From assembly GCA_964556705.1 (NCBI GenBank), contig CAZKXX010000040.1:1-30357 (forward strand): a DNA stretch of 30,357 nucleotides. The letters run 5' to 3'. Of this stretch, positions 23,939 through 30,357 are shown piece after piece. How positions within the stretch are numbered: the stretch's first letter is position 1; each line of letters starts with the position of its first letter. The notes beneath the pieces are model-generated. The model was not told where the DNA came from. It ran no database searches and saw only the letters and a program-made list of their open reading frames with translations. The DNA is from CAZKXX01 sp964556705 (GTDB lineage: Bacteria; Acidobacteriota; Terriglobia; UBA7540). Position numbers and translations under genes: made by a program.

Positions 23939-24685
23939 ATGGACTTATCACCCGGCTCAAACATGACTGATTTTCCCGTCTGGACGACTCTGGCTTTGGG
24001 CTTCGTCCTCGGCCTGCGGCACGCGCTCGACGCGGACCACCTGGCCGCCGTCTCGACGTTCGCGAGCCAGGAGCGGAGCCTGAAGCGCTCGTCGCTGATC
24101 GGCGTTTACTGGGGCCTGGGGCACACCGCCGCGCTGCTGGTGTTCGGCATGGCGGTGGCCCTGTTCCGCGTGGCGCTCACAGAGCGGCACGCGCAGGCGC
24201 TCGAATTCGTCGTCGCCCTCATGCTCATCGCACTGGGCGCGAGCGTACTCTGGAAGCTGGCGCGAACGCCCGCCCTCCACGTCCACACGCACGAGCACGA
24301 CGGCGTGGTGCACAGCCACCTGCACGTGCACGTGGGCGAAAAGGAGCACGGGCCGCACCAGCACCAGCACCACGTCCTGAAAGTGGCGGGCAAACCTTTC
24401 GTCGTCGGCGTCGTGCACGGGCTGGCGGGGACCGCGGCGCTGATGATGCTCGTGGTGGGCGCGATTCCTTCGCTCCTCGTGGCCGCTGGCTACATCCTGA
24501 TTTTCGGCGTGGGCTCGATCGGCGGCATGGCGCTGATGAGTCTGGTGATTTCGCTGCCCGTGGCGCTGGCGGCGCGGCGCCTGCTGTGGCTGGAACGCGG
24601 CGTGCGCCTGGCGGCGGGACTGTTCAGCCTGGGGTTCGGGCTCTACCTCGGCTGGGAAGTGGGTGTCGTTCAGTCCCTCCTGTAG
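23939..24685 (+). CDS. Nickel/cobalt-transporter-like membrane protein (NiCoT/UreH type)
   Basis: The 248-residue polytopic protein opens with LGFVLGLRHALDADHLAAVS, whose HxxxDADH (His28-His34) is the metal-selectivity signature of the NiCoT family. About six membrane helices can be drawn (13-35, 52-75, 88-106, 150-175, 178-205, 220-245). Between the third and fourth lies a His-rich loop (about 114-145, 13 His in HVHTHEHDGVV.. and ..HGPHQHQHH), a likely metal-buffering segment. VVHGLAGTAAL is the second conserved His motif. Neither ATG 23939 nor the in-frame ATG 23963 has a ribosome-binding site, so the start is unsure. No nickel enzyme is nearby. A UreH-like accessory role is the alternative. 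Confidence 0.85.
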   Translation: MDLSPGSNMTDFPVWTTLALGFVLGLRHALDADHLAAVSTFASQERSLKRSSLIGVYWGLGHTAALLVFGMAVALFRVALTERHAQALEFVVALMLIALGASVLWKLARTPALHVHTHEHDGVVHSHLHVHVGEKEHGPHQHQHHVLKVAGKPFVVGVVHGLAGTAALMMLVVGAIPSLLVAAGYILIFGVGSIGGMALMSLVISLPVALAARRLLWLERGVRLAAGLFSLGFGLYLGWEVGVVQSLL

Positions 24686-24741
24686 CGCCGGGCTCCGGCC
24701 GGCCCTTCCGGGCCGACGAGACGGCGCAACGACGGACGTGC

Positions 24742-24906
24742 ATGGACACGATGAACGGAGCGCAAGCGAAGCTGAGTGTGCCTGAGCCCGCGGACGAGCT
24801 GCCCGTCCATTTCTGCCCGCAGTGCTCGGCGCGGCTGGAAAACCGGCACTGCAAGGCGTTGTGCCCGCGCTGCGGCTATTTCATGTCCTGTTCGGAATTT
24901 GACTGA
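24742..24906 (+). CDS. 54-residue zinc-ribbon protein
   Basis: This small protein begins MDTMNGAQAKLSV and contains FCPQCSARLENRHCKALCPRCGYFMSCSEFD. The CxxC and CxxC pairs form a rubredoxin-like zinc ribbon, and the HC between them and the SC near the end add further possible ligands. The compact length, the conserved-looking CGYFMSCSEF end and its position 56 bases after the transporter gene suggest a real gene. A hairpin cggccc-ttcc-gggccg (24700-24715) lies in the gap. The function is unknown. Confidence 0.72.
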   Translation: MDTMNGAQAKLSVPEPADELPVHFCPQCSARLENRHCKALCPRCGYFMSCSEFD

Positions 24907-24942
24907 GGGCGGGTCATTCGCGCCGTCGGGGCCGCGACCCGA

Positions 24943-24971
24943 TTTACTTTTGCCGTCCGGCTGGATAGAAT
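24943..24971 (+). promoter_or_regulatory. Sigma-70 promoter of the STAS gene
   Basis: TTTACT (24943-24948) and TAGAAT (24966-24971) are 17 bases apart, with four and five matches to consensus. The predicted start, about 24978, leaves a leader of about 70 nt that contains AGGAGG before the ATG 25047. Confidence 0.52.
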
Positions 24972-25046
24972 TCGCGGTTCCGGCGCTCTGCCCGAACGGG
25001 CCGGGCCGCGCGGGGAGAGGGACAGTTCGCAGGAGGAATAGAACTC

Positions 25047-25400
25047 ATGCCGCTGATGATTAAAGAAACGGACACGAACGGCGTCACCGTGCTCGCGCTC
25101 TCCGGCCGCATCGTGCTGGGCGAGGAAAGCCTGAAGCTCCGCTACAAACTGAAGGAGCTGCTGGAGAAGGGCAAGAACCGGCTGGTGCTCGACCTGGCCG
25201 ACGTCAGTTACATCGACAGCGCGGGGCTGGGGACGCTGGTGGCCGGCCACACCACGGCGAGCAACCAGGGCGCGAGCCTGAAGCTCGCCAACTTAACCAG
25301 AAAATTTTCCGAGCAGTTGAATATCACTAAGCTTGTGACGGTGTTCGACGTGTATGACAGCGTCGAGGACGCCGTCAAGTCCTACGCCTCGTCTTCCTGA
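25047..25400 (+). CDS. STAS-domain anti-sigma-factor antagonist
   Basis: This 117-residue protein is a single STAS domain like SpoIIAA/RsbV. LSGRIVLGEESLKLRYKLKELL is the first half, and VLDLADVSYIDSAGLGTLVAGHTTA holds the conserved phosphorylatable Ser58 (DSAGLG). Dephosphorylated forms bind an anti-sigma kinase and free the sigma factor. AGGAGG lies ten bases before the ATG, below a good promoter. No kinase or phosphatase partner is adjacent, so the cognate switch must be elsewhere; it is unlikely to act on the zinc-finger anti-sigma factor at 7804, which belongs to another class. Confidence 0.93.
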   Translation: MPLMIKETDTNGVTVLALSGRIVLGEESLKLRYKLKELLEKGKNRLVLDLADVSYIDSAGLGTLVAGHTTASNQGASLKLANLTRKFSEQLNITKLVTVFDVYDSVEDAVKSYASSS

Positions 25401-25406
25401 AACCCC

Positions 25407-25436
25407 CTCGCGACGCGGGCCGGCCCGCGCCGCGAG
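25407..25436. terminator. Bidirectional hairpin between convergent genes
   Basis: ctcgcgacgcgggcc and ggcccgcgccgcgag form a 15-bp inverted repeat with one mismatch and no loop bases to spare, located midway between the STAS stop and the converging DUF1015 stop. There is no T-run, so termination strength is uncertain. Confidence 0.5.
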
Positions 25437-25455
25437 ACCGGCCTGCGCCCCCGGC

Positions 25456-26793
25456 TCAGTGGCCCGCGGGATTGTCCAGCCAGTAGATGGTGAGTCCGGA
25501 GAGAAGTTTCGGGTAGAAGTCCGTGGACTTCTGCGGCAGCGGGCGTCCCGCCAGGGCGTTTTCCCACACCGCTTCGATGGGCGTGGGGTTCATCAGGAAC
25601 GCGAGTTGCGCCGCGCCGCTTTCGACCCGCGCCACGGCTTCCTCGAACTCCCGGACGTAGCTGAGGTTTTTCTCCTCGCGCACCGCTTCGGCGGTAATCC
25701 CCAGCGCGCGCTCGAGCAGCAGCCGGTGCAGCACGATGACATCGAGCCGGCGCAGGCCCGGCGCGACGTCCGGCATTTCGTGCACGAGGTCGAGCCCGTC
25801 GCGCAATCCGAACAGCGCCAGCCGGCCCGCGCCCGCATACGCCGCGAGCGTTGGGCGCTTGCGGCCCGCTGAAGCGAGCCCCTCGGCGCCGCGCCGCGCC
25901 CAGCGCTCCACCTTTCCCGTCACCGAAACGCTTTCGACTTCAAAATATCCGCGCGCCGCTTCCAGAAAGCGCGGCCATTCAAACTCCTCGAGCCCGCGCA
26001 CGACGCGGTGCGTGGGGAGAATCGTCAGCCCTTCGGTCTCCTTGCGGACGAATGTCGCCATCACATATTCGGCGCGCGCGTCTTCAGCGCCTTCGGCGCG
26101 GCGAAGATGGCGGTAGGCGAGCGCCGTCTCGTAGCGGTGATGGCCGTCGGCGATGACGAGTTTCTTGGCGCGCATGGCCTCGACCACGCGCGCGATCGTG
26201 CCCGCCTCCGCGACGCGCCACACGGAATGCCGCGTCGCGTATTCGTCGGTCACGCACTCCCAGGGCTTCTTCGACGCGCCCGCGGCGAGCGCCGATTCGA
26301 TTTCGCCCGCCGGGTCGCTGTAAAGCAGGAAAATCTGGCCGAAGTGCGCGCGCGTCGCTTTGAGCAGCTCCAGCCGGTCAGCCTTCGGACCGGAGAGCGT
26401 TTCTTCGTGCCGGTGGACGACGCCGGCGGAATAATCTTCGAGCTTCAGGAGGGCGATGAAGCCGCGGCGTTCGCGACGCTCGCCTTTGCGGCCGGGCACC
26501 GCGTATTCCTGCGAATAGGGATAGAGCGCCGGCTCGCGCTCGCCGGCGAGCACGCCCTTCTCCCGCCACTCGGCGAAATGCGCGGCGGCGCGCGTGTACA
26601 CGCTGTTCTCCGGCGTGTCGTCCGGATTCACGCGCCCTCGAATGATGCGCGCCAGGTTGTAGGGGCTCCGGTCGTAGTAGCGCGCCTGCATTTCGGGCGT
26701 GATCTTGTCGTAAGGCTGGGTGACGACGCGCGCCAGCTCCCCGACGCGGTCGGGGTTGTAGCGCAGCGCGCGGAAGGGAAGAATTTCGGCCAT
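25456..26793 (-). CDS. DUF1015 family protein
   Basis: The 445-residue product starts at ATG 26793, giving MAEILPFRALRYNPDRVGELARVVTQPYDKITPEMQ, the standard opening of this family; a longer frame begins with TTG but lacks support. Other landmarks are SPYNLARIIRG, LKLEDYSAGVVHRHEETLSGPKADRLEL, FLLYSDPAGEI, a KKLVIADGHHRYETAL motif with two adjacent His, and EFEEAVARVESGAAQLAFLMNPTPIEAV near the end. Members have been linked to SerC-like or HTH-fused proteins in annotations, but no biochemical function is established that I can state. AGGAG lies 13 bases before the ATG, which is wide. It reads leftward, 87 bases after rarA, and may share its transcript. Confidence 0.9.
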   Translation of the reverse strand: MAEILPFRALRYNPDRVGELARVVTQPYDKITPEMQARYYDRSPYNLARIIRGRVNPDDTPENSVYTRAAAHFAEWREKGVLAGEREPALYPYSQEYAVPGRKGERRERRGFIALLKLEDYSAGVVHRHEETLSGPKADRLELLKATRAHFGQIFLLYSDPAGEIESALAAGASKKPWECVTDEYATRHSVWRVAEAGTIARVVEAMRAKKLVIADGHHRYETALAYRHLRRAEGAEDARAEYVMATFVRKETEGLTILPTHRVVRGLEEFEWPRFLEAARGYFEVESVSVTGKVERWARRGAEGLASAGRKRPTLAAYAGAGRLALFGLRDGLDLVHEMPDVAPGLRRLDVIVLHRLLLERALGITAEAVREEKNLSYVREFEEAVARVESGAAQLAFLMNPTPIEAVWENALAGRPLPQKSTDFYPKLLSGLTIYWLDNPAGH

Positions 26794-26880
26794 GAGACGG
26801 TTGCGTTTCTCCTGAGGATTCGGACTCTCCAAATTAACACAGGGCGCGGAAAGCGTCGAGGCGGGCGCGCCGCGGGACGG

Positions 26881-28254
26881 TTAGCGCGGCGGTTCGTCCT
26901 TTCGCGTGGCGTGCTTCTTCCTCCACTCTTCGATGGCGCGCAGCCGTTCCTTCAGCCGCTTCTCCACGCCTTCGTCGGTGGGACGATAGTAGCGGCGGTC
27001 GCGAAGCGATTCGGGCAGGCAGGTCATGGCGGTAAGGCGTTCCGGCGCCTCGTGCGCGTACTCGTAACCCTTTCCGTAGCCGGCGTTCGCCATCAGGCCG
27101 GTGACCGGATTGCGAAGGTGAAACGGCACGGGCTCGGCGACGGTCTTTTCGACGTCGCGCCGCACTTCGCCGTAGCCCGCGTAGAGCGCGTTGGATTTCG
27201 GCGCGAGCGCGAGGTACACGGCCGCTTCGGCGAGCGCCAGGTTTCCCTCCGGCATGCCCACAAAGTGCGCGGCGTGCATGGCGTTGACGGTGACCGAGAG
27301 CGCGTTGGGGTCGGCAAGGCCGATGTCTTCACTCGCCATGCGAATTAGCCGCCGCGCGATGTAGAGCGGGTCTTCGCCCGCTTCGAGCATTCTCGCCAGC
27401 CAGTAAAGTGCCGCGTCGGGGTCGGAGTTGCGCACCGATTTGTGCAGCGCCGAAATCAGGTTGTAGTGCTCCTCACCGGCTTTGTCGTAGAGGAGCACTT
27501 TGCGCTGCATGGCGTCTTCGACGACGGCTTCGCTGATCGTCGCCTCACCCGTGGCGGGATCGCGCGGCGCGGCGGCGACGGCGGTCTCGAGCGTGTTGTA
27601 GGCGGCGCGCGCGTCGCCGTTCGAAAAGACGGCGATCTGGCGCAGCAGGTCGTCGGAAATCGCGACGCGCTCTTTGCCGAGGCCGCGCGTTTCGTCCGCG
27701 AGCGCGCGCTTCAGCAGCGCCAGCACCTCGTCGGTCGAAAGCGCCGAGAGCATATAGACCTTGGCGCGCGAGAGCAGGGCCGAGATAACCTCGAACGAGG
27801 GGTTCTCGGTCGTCGCGCCGATCAGGATGATGTCGCCGCGTTCGACGTAGGGCAGAAACGCGTCCTGTTGCGCTTTGTTGAAGCGGTGGATTTCGTCAAT
27901 GAAGAGGATGGTGCGGCGGCCGTAGGCGCGCGATTTTTCCGCCGCCGCCATCACTTCCTTGATTTCCCTGATGCCGGAAAGGACGGCGCTGAACTTGAGG
28001 AAGTCGGAGCGTGTGCGCCGCGCAATGATGGTGGCGAGCGTCGTCTTCCCGGAGCCCGGCGGTCCCCAAAGGATCATCGAGCTGACTTCGTCGCGCTCGA
28101 TCTGCTGCCGCAGGGGCTTGCCGGGCGCGAGCAGGTGCCGCTGGCCGACGAATTCTTCGAGCGTTTCCGGCCGCATGCGGTCGGCGAGCGGACGGTCTTT
28201 CGCTGCGGAATTGGGAGAAGTAGCGGCGGGTTGCGCGGGCTCAAACAAGCTCAT
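26881..28254 (-). CDS. rarA: Replication-associated recombination protein A (MgsA/RarA AAA+ ATPase)
   Basis: This 457-residue clamp-loader-like ATPase acts at stalled replication forks. ATG 28254 is chosen because MSLFEPAQ is the usual family start; a frame extension 29 codons upstream has no similarity. It shows RPLADRMRPETLEEFVGQRHLLAPGKPL, Walker A GPPGSGKTT (64-72), Walker B ILFIDEIHRFNKAQQDA (116-132), sensor 1 GATTENPSFE and the C-terminal MgsA domain (YDKAGEEHYNLISALHKSVRNSDPDAALYWLARML and PEGNLALAEAAVYLALAPKSN). The length is normal. The region upstream (28255-28394) contains a ccttcatcc repeat tract but no gene. Confidence 0.97.
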   Translation of the reverse strand: MSLFEPAQPAATSPNSAAKDRPLADRMRPETLEEFVGQRHLLAPGKPLRQQIERDEVSSMILWGPPGSGKTTLATIIARRTRSDFLKFSAVLSGIREIKEVMAAAEKSRAYGRRTILFIDEIHRFNKAQQDAFLPYVERGDIILIGATTENPSFEVISALLSRAKVYMLSALSTDEVLALLKRALADETRGLGKERVAISDDLLRQIAVFSNGDARAAYNTLETAVAAAPRDPATGEATISEAVVEDAMQRKVLLYDKAGEEHYNLISALHKSVRNSDPDAALYWLARMLEAGEDPLYIARRLIRMASEDIGLADPNALSVTVNAMHAAHFVGMPEGNLALAEAAVYLALAPKSNALYAGYGEVRRDVEKTVAEPVPFHLRNPVTGLMANAGYGKGYEYAHEAPERLTAMTCLPESLRDRRYYRPTDEGVEKRLKERLRAIEEWRKKHATRKDEPPR

Positions 28255-28394
28255 CGTAGAACGGCGACTCTCCTTCCTTGCCGCAGAAGTGTAGAGGCTG
28301 AAGGATGAAGTCCGGGAAGCATCTCCAGAGGGGTCCTTCATCCTTCATCCTTCGTCCTAGAGCCTTCATCCTTTCCGCTTTCCTACTCTGTGAA

Positions 28395-29225
28395 TCAATA
28401 CGCAAAGCCTCGCTGCCTCGCGCCCTCGTAAAGAAAGATGCTGGCCGCGGCGGCGGCGTTGAGCGATTCGGTCTCGCGCCGGATGGGGATGCGGAGCAGC
28501 AGATCGGCCTCGCGGCGGAGTTCCTCGGGCACGCCCGCCGCTTCGCGTCCGATGAGGAACGCGACTTTGGCGCGCAGGTCGGCATCCGCCAGCGACGCCG
28601 GGCTGCGCTGGTCGGCGGCGATGAGCTTCACTCCCTGCGAGCGCAGGCGCGGCAGCATGTCGCGCGCCTTCGCGCCGGGGAACACGGGCAGCCGGAAAAT
28701 CGCGCCCGCCGAAGCGCGCGCGGCCTTGGGATTGAACGGGCTCACGGTTTCTTCGAGCGCGATGAGCGCCGCTGCGCCCAGCGCCTGCGCGCTGCGCACC
28801 ATCGTGCCGAGGTTGCCGGGATCTTGAATTCCGCAGGCGACGAGCACGACGGCGTCAGCGGGCGCGAGCGCGGCCTCGAGTTCGTCGCGCTTCAATTCGA
28901 CGAGCGCGGCAATCCCCTGCGGAGTTTCCGTCTGCGCGACCGAGGCGAAAATCCGGTCTGAGACACGCGCGGCTTCTGCTTCGCGCGACAGTCGGCGGAG
29001 CAGCGGTTCGTGTCGCGCCTCGGCGCCGCGCGCCACGAGCACCGTGTGCACCGTCGCGCGTTCTGCGGCGTTCAGGGCTTCTTCCACCAGGTGCGGCCCT
29101 TCCAGGGCCAGCAGGCCGTCGCGCGTCACGCCCTCGGCGAGCGACTTGCGGAAGATCTTGAGCAGCGGATTGGAGGCGCTTTCGATGTCGCGGACGCGGC
29201 CCGGCGCCGGGCGGACTTGCGGCAT
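28395..29225 (-). CDS. SpoU/TrmH-family RNA 2'-O-methyltransferase
   Basis: This 276-residue SPOUT enzyme is probably an rRNA ribose methylase of the RlmB/TsnR group. The N-terminal part (LLALEGPHLVEEALNAA) is the substrate-binding domain. The knot carries motif 1 DPGNLGTMVRSAQALGA (135-151, with Asn138 and Arg144), motif 2 KAARASAGAIFRLP (167-180) and motif 3 FLIGREAAGVPEEL followed by IPIRRETESLNAAAAASIFLYE. ATG 29225 is taken with GGGAG upstream; an in-frame GTG four codons earlier has worse spacing. The exact target nucleotide cannot be read from the sequence. Confidence 0.93.
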   Translation of the reverse strand: MPQVRPAPGRVRDIESASNPLLKIFRKSLAEGVTRDGLLALEGPHLVEEALNAAERATVHTVLVARGAEARHEPLLRRLSREAEAARVSDRIFASVAQTETPQGIAALVELKRDELEAALAPADAVVLVACGIQDPGNLGTMVRSAQALGAAALIALEETVSPFNPKAARASAGAIFRLPVFPGAKARDMLPRLRSQGVKLIAADQRSPASLADADLRAKVAFLIGREAAGVPEELRREADLLLRIPIRRETESLNAAAAASIFLYEGARQRGFAY

Positions 29226-29285
29226 GGCGATTCCCACTCCCGTTTCAGCTTATCGCCTGGGAGGGCAAACGTCGAGACCAGCGGC

Positions 29286-29374
29286 CGTTGGTTGTTGGTG
29301 GACGGTCGATGAAATGAGGGTCGAAAATTGGAAACACGCAACCAACAGCTAACAACCAACGACCAACCACCAAC
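29286..29374. repeat. Simple-sequence tract with 11-bp inverted repeat (gttggttgtt / aacaaccaac)
   Basis: cgttggttgtt (29286-29296) is the exact complement of aacaaccaacg (29351-29361). The right arm continues as gaccaaccaccaacg. The same word occurs at 23913-23923. It fills the gap between the methyltransferase and the Crp/Fnr gene. Confidence 0.7.
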
Positions 29375-29378
29375 GCTC

Positions 29379-30098
29379 TTACACTGAAGCCCGCTTCGTC
29401 CCGGCAATCTGCCGCTCGAGTTCTTCCATGTCGAGCACGATGACCTTGCGGCGTTCGAGTCGCAGGATGCCGCGGTCCACGAAGCGCCGCAGGTTGCGCG
29501 AGACGAGGTCGCGCACCGTGCCGATTTCCGCGGCGATTTCCTGATTCGTTTCCGCCAGCGGAAATTCCACGCCGCGGCGCGTGCGCACGCCGGACTTGAG
29601 CGCGCGGTCGCGCAGGAAGCGCGCCAGGCGGTGACTGACTTCCTTGAGCGAAAGTTCTTCCACCAGGCTGGTCATGTAGCGGAAGCGCCAGGCGAGCGTG
29701 CGGATGACGGCGAAGGCGACTTCCGAATTGCTCCGGCAGAGGTCGAGGAATTCGCGCTTGGGGAGGAAGAGCAGCGTCGTGTCTTCCATCGCCGCCGCGG
29801 AAGCGGGAAAAGTTCCGCCGTCGAAGAGCGGCAGTTCGGCGACGGTCGAGCCGGCCCGCTCGATGACCAGCACCTGCTCGCGGCCCGTATCGGCCATTTT
29901 GAACAGCTTGACCGCGCCCGTCTGGACGACGAAGAGGCCTTCGCAGGGGTCGCCCTCGGCGAAGAGCAGCTCGTCAGCGGCCAGCCGCCGCACGACGCAG
30001 TGGTTTGCCAGCGCGCGGAGCTCCTCCGGCGGCAGGACGGCGAAAAACGGCACGCGCCGCAGCGCTTCGACCCGATCCAGTGTGGCCACGGGGACCAT
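29379..30098 (-). CDS. Crp/Fnr-family transcriptional regulator
   Basis: The 239-residue protein has a cyclic-nucleotide-binding-type barrel (about 17-130: ELLFAEGDPCEGLFVVQTGAVKLFK, GSTVAELPLFDGGTFPASAAA), the long dimer helix (about 130-150) and a winged helix-turn-helix (about 155-225) with recognition helix TVRDLVSRNLRRF (194-206). The Arg-Ser pair that binds cAMP in Crp is replaced by Phe-Pro-Ala at 97-99, and there is no N-terminal Cys cluster as in Fnr, so the effector is unknown; heme or a redox signal are options. A GACTTAAGTC palindrome lies between it and the divergent ferredoxin gene, so regulation of that gene and of itself is likely. Confidence 0.93.
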   Translation of the reverse strand: MVPVATLDRVEALRRVPFFAVLPPEELRALANHCVVRRLAADELLFAEGDPCEGLFVVQTGAVKLFKMADTGREQVLVIERAGSTVAELPLFDGGTFPASAAAMEDTTLLFLPKREFLDLCRSNSEVAFAVIRTLAWRFRYMTSLVEELSLKEVSHRLARFLRDRALKSGVRTRRGVEFPLAETNQEIAAEIGTVRDLVSRNLRRFVDRGILRLERRKVIVLDMEELERQIAGTKRASV

Positions 30099-30213
30099 AG
30101 GTCACTAGCCCCCTCCAGCTTACGCCAAACGCAGCCGCTTTCGCCAGCCTCGGGCCCGTTGGCGTGGGCGGGCAACCCGGGAGGAGGCCGCGCCCTCGAC
30201 GCCGCCCGCACCC

Positions 30214-30255
30214 ACGACTTAAGTCATCGCGCCGCCTCGGCCCGCCGGATAGGGT
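30214..30255 (+). promoter_or_regulatory. Candidate Crp/Fnr-type operator and ferredoxin promoter
   Basis: GACTTAAGTC (30216-30225) is a perfect 10-bp palindrome, extended to 12 of 14 as acGACTTAAGTCat. If the -10 element is the poor TAGGGT at 30250-30255, the transcript starts near 30262 and the palindrome is centred at -41.5, the position of class II Crp/Fnr activation. A weak -10 with an activator site in place of a -35 is consistent with an activated promoter. Confidence 0.42.
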
Positions 30256-30292
30256 AACCATGCAGGCTGATTTTCTCCGAAGGAGTTTTCTG

Positions 30293-30357
30293 ATGGCTTA
30301 TGTTATTGCTGAACCGTGCATCAACACCAAGGATACCGCATGCGTGGACGTTTGCCC
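30293..30357 (+). CDS. fdxA: 7Fe (3Fe-4S/4Fe-4S) ferredoxin, N-terminal fragment cut by the window end
   Basis: The first 21 complete codons read MAYVIAEPCINTKDTACVDV plus Cys, with CP continuing. This is the highly conserved start of FdxA-type seven-iron ferredoxins; Cys9, Cys17 and Cys21 are cluster ligands. AAGGAG lies seven bases before the ATG. The protein carries electrons in the cytosol. The gene is divergent from the Crp/Fnr regulator, with a palindromic candidate operator in between. The remainder lies beyond the window. Confidence 0.9.
   Translation, partial: MAYVIAEPCINTKDTACVDVC

Noticed and set aside
28305..28961. 218-codon plus-strand frame
   Set aside because: Antisense of the SpoU-family gene with start inside a simple-sequence tract; no domain.

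Overview
The window is a high-GC bacterial chromosome segment, most probably from an Acidobacteriota-like soil or sediment bacterium. This is inference from gene content: paired DUF4097 proteins behind an ECF sigma/anti-sigma pair, a Tat-exported GH51 arabinofuranosidase, DUF1015, a 7Fe ferredoxin, and GC-rich codon use. No tRNA, rRNA, CRISPR array or transposase is visible.

Layout. 1-304: a 56-bp hairpin-bearing tandem repeat and leader, then a secreted alpha-L-arabinofuranosidase (305-1915). 1947-2755: two copies of a roughly 106-bp MITE/REP-like element bracket a Tat-exported VOC-fold protein gene. 2755-6833 (leftward): a three-gene phosphorelay made of a membrane CHASE3-PAS-PAS histidine kinase, an Rcp1-type receiver and a soluble REC-kinase-REC hybrid, with the last two overlapping by ATGA. 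7098-12188 (rightward): an ECF sigma factor, a zinc-finger anti-sigma factor with a HEAT-repeat tail, two DUF4097 proteins (the first with ten exact 18-residue repeats) and a double-PDZ envelope protein, closed by a strong intrinsic terminator. 12262-16166 (leftward): the conserved ffh-rpsP-KH-rimM-trmD-rplS translation/SRP cluster. 16384-17886: a lower-GC island with a DPPH-motif DNA methyltransferase facing a PD-(D/E)XK-like protein, which looks like an undescribed compact Type II restriction-modification system, plus a possible 57-codon gene coupled to the nuclease. 18144-20499: PilZ, double-CBS, SAM methyltransferase and a small secreted beta-barrel-like protein. 20500-20849 is gene-free and packed with palindromes. 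20850-25400: an AsmA-like protein, an alanine-type aminotransferase, a nickel/cobalt-transporter-like protein with a His-rich loop, a 54-residue zinc-ribbon protein and a STAS anti-sigma antagonist. 25456-30098 (leftward): DUF1015, RarA, a SpoU/TrmH rRNA methyltransferase and a Crp/Fnr regulator. 30293 to the end: the start of a 7Fe ferredoxin gene divergent from the regulator.

The most interesting parts are the restriction-modification candidate with its coupled small frame, the perfectly periodic DUF4097 solenoid inside a sigma/anti-sigma operon, and the three-hairpin repeat that supplies the stop codon of one gene and a tandem stop for another. Functions are assigned from motifs read by eye; no database search was possible.
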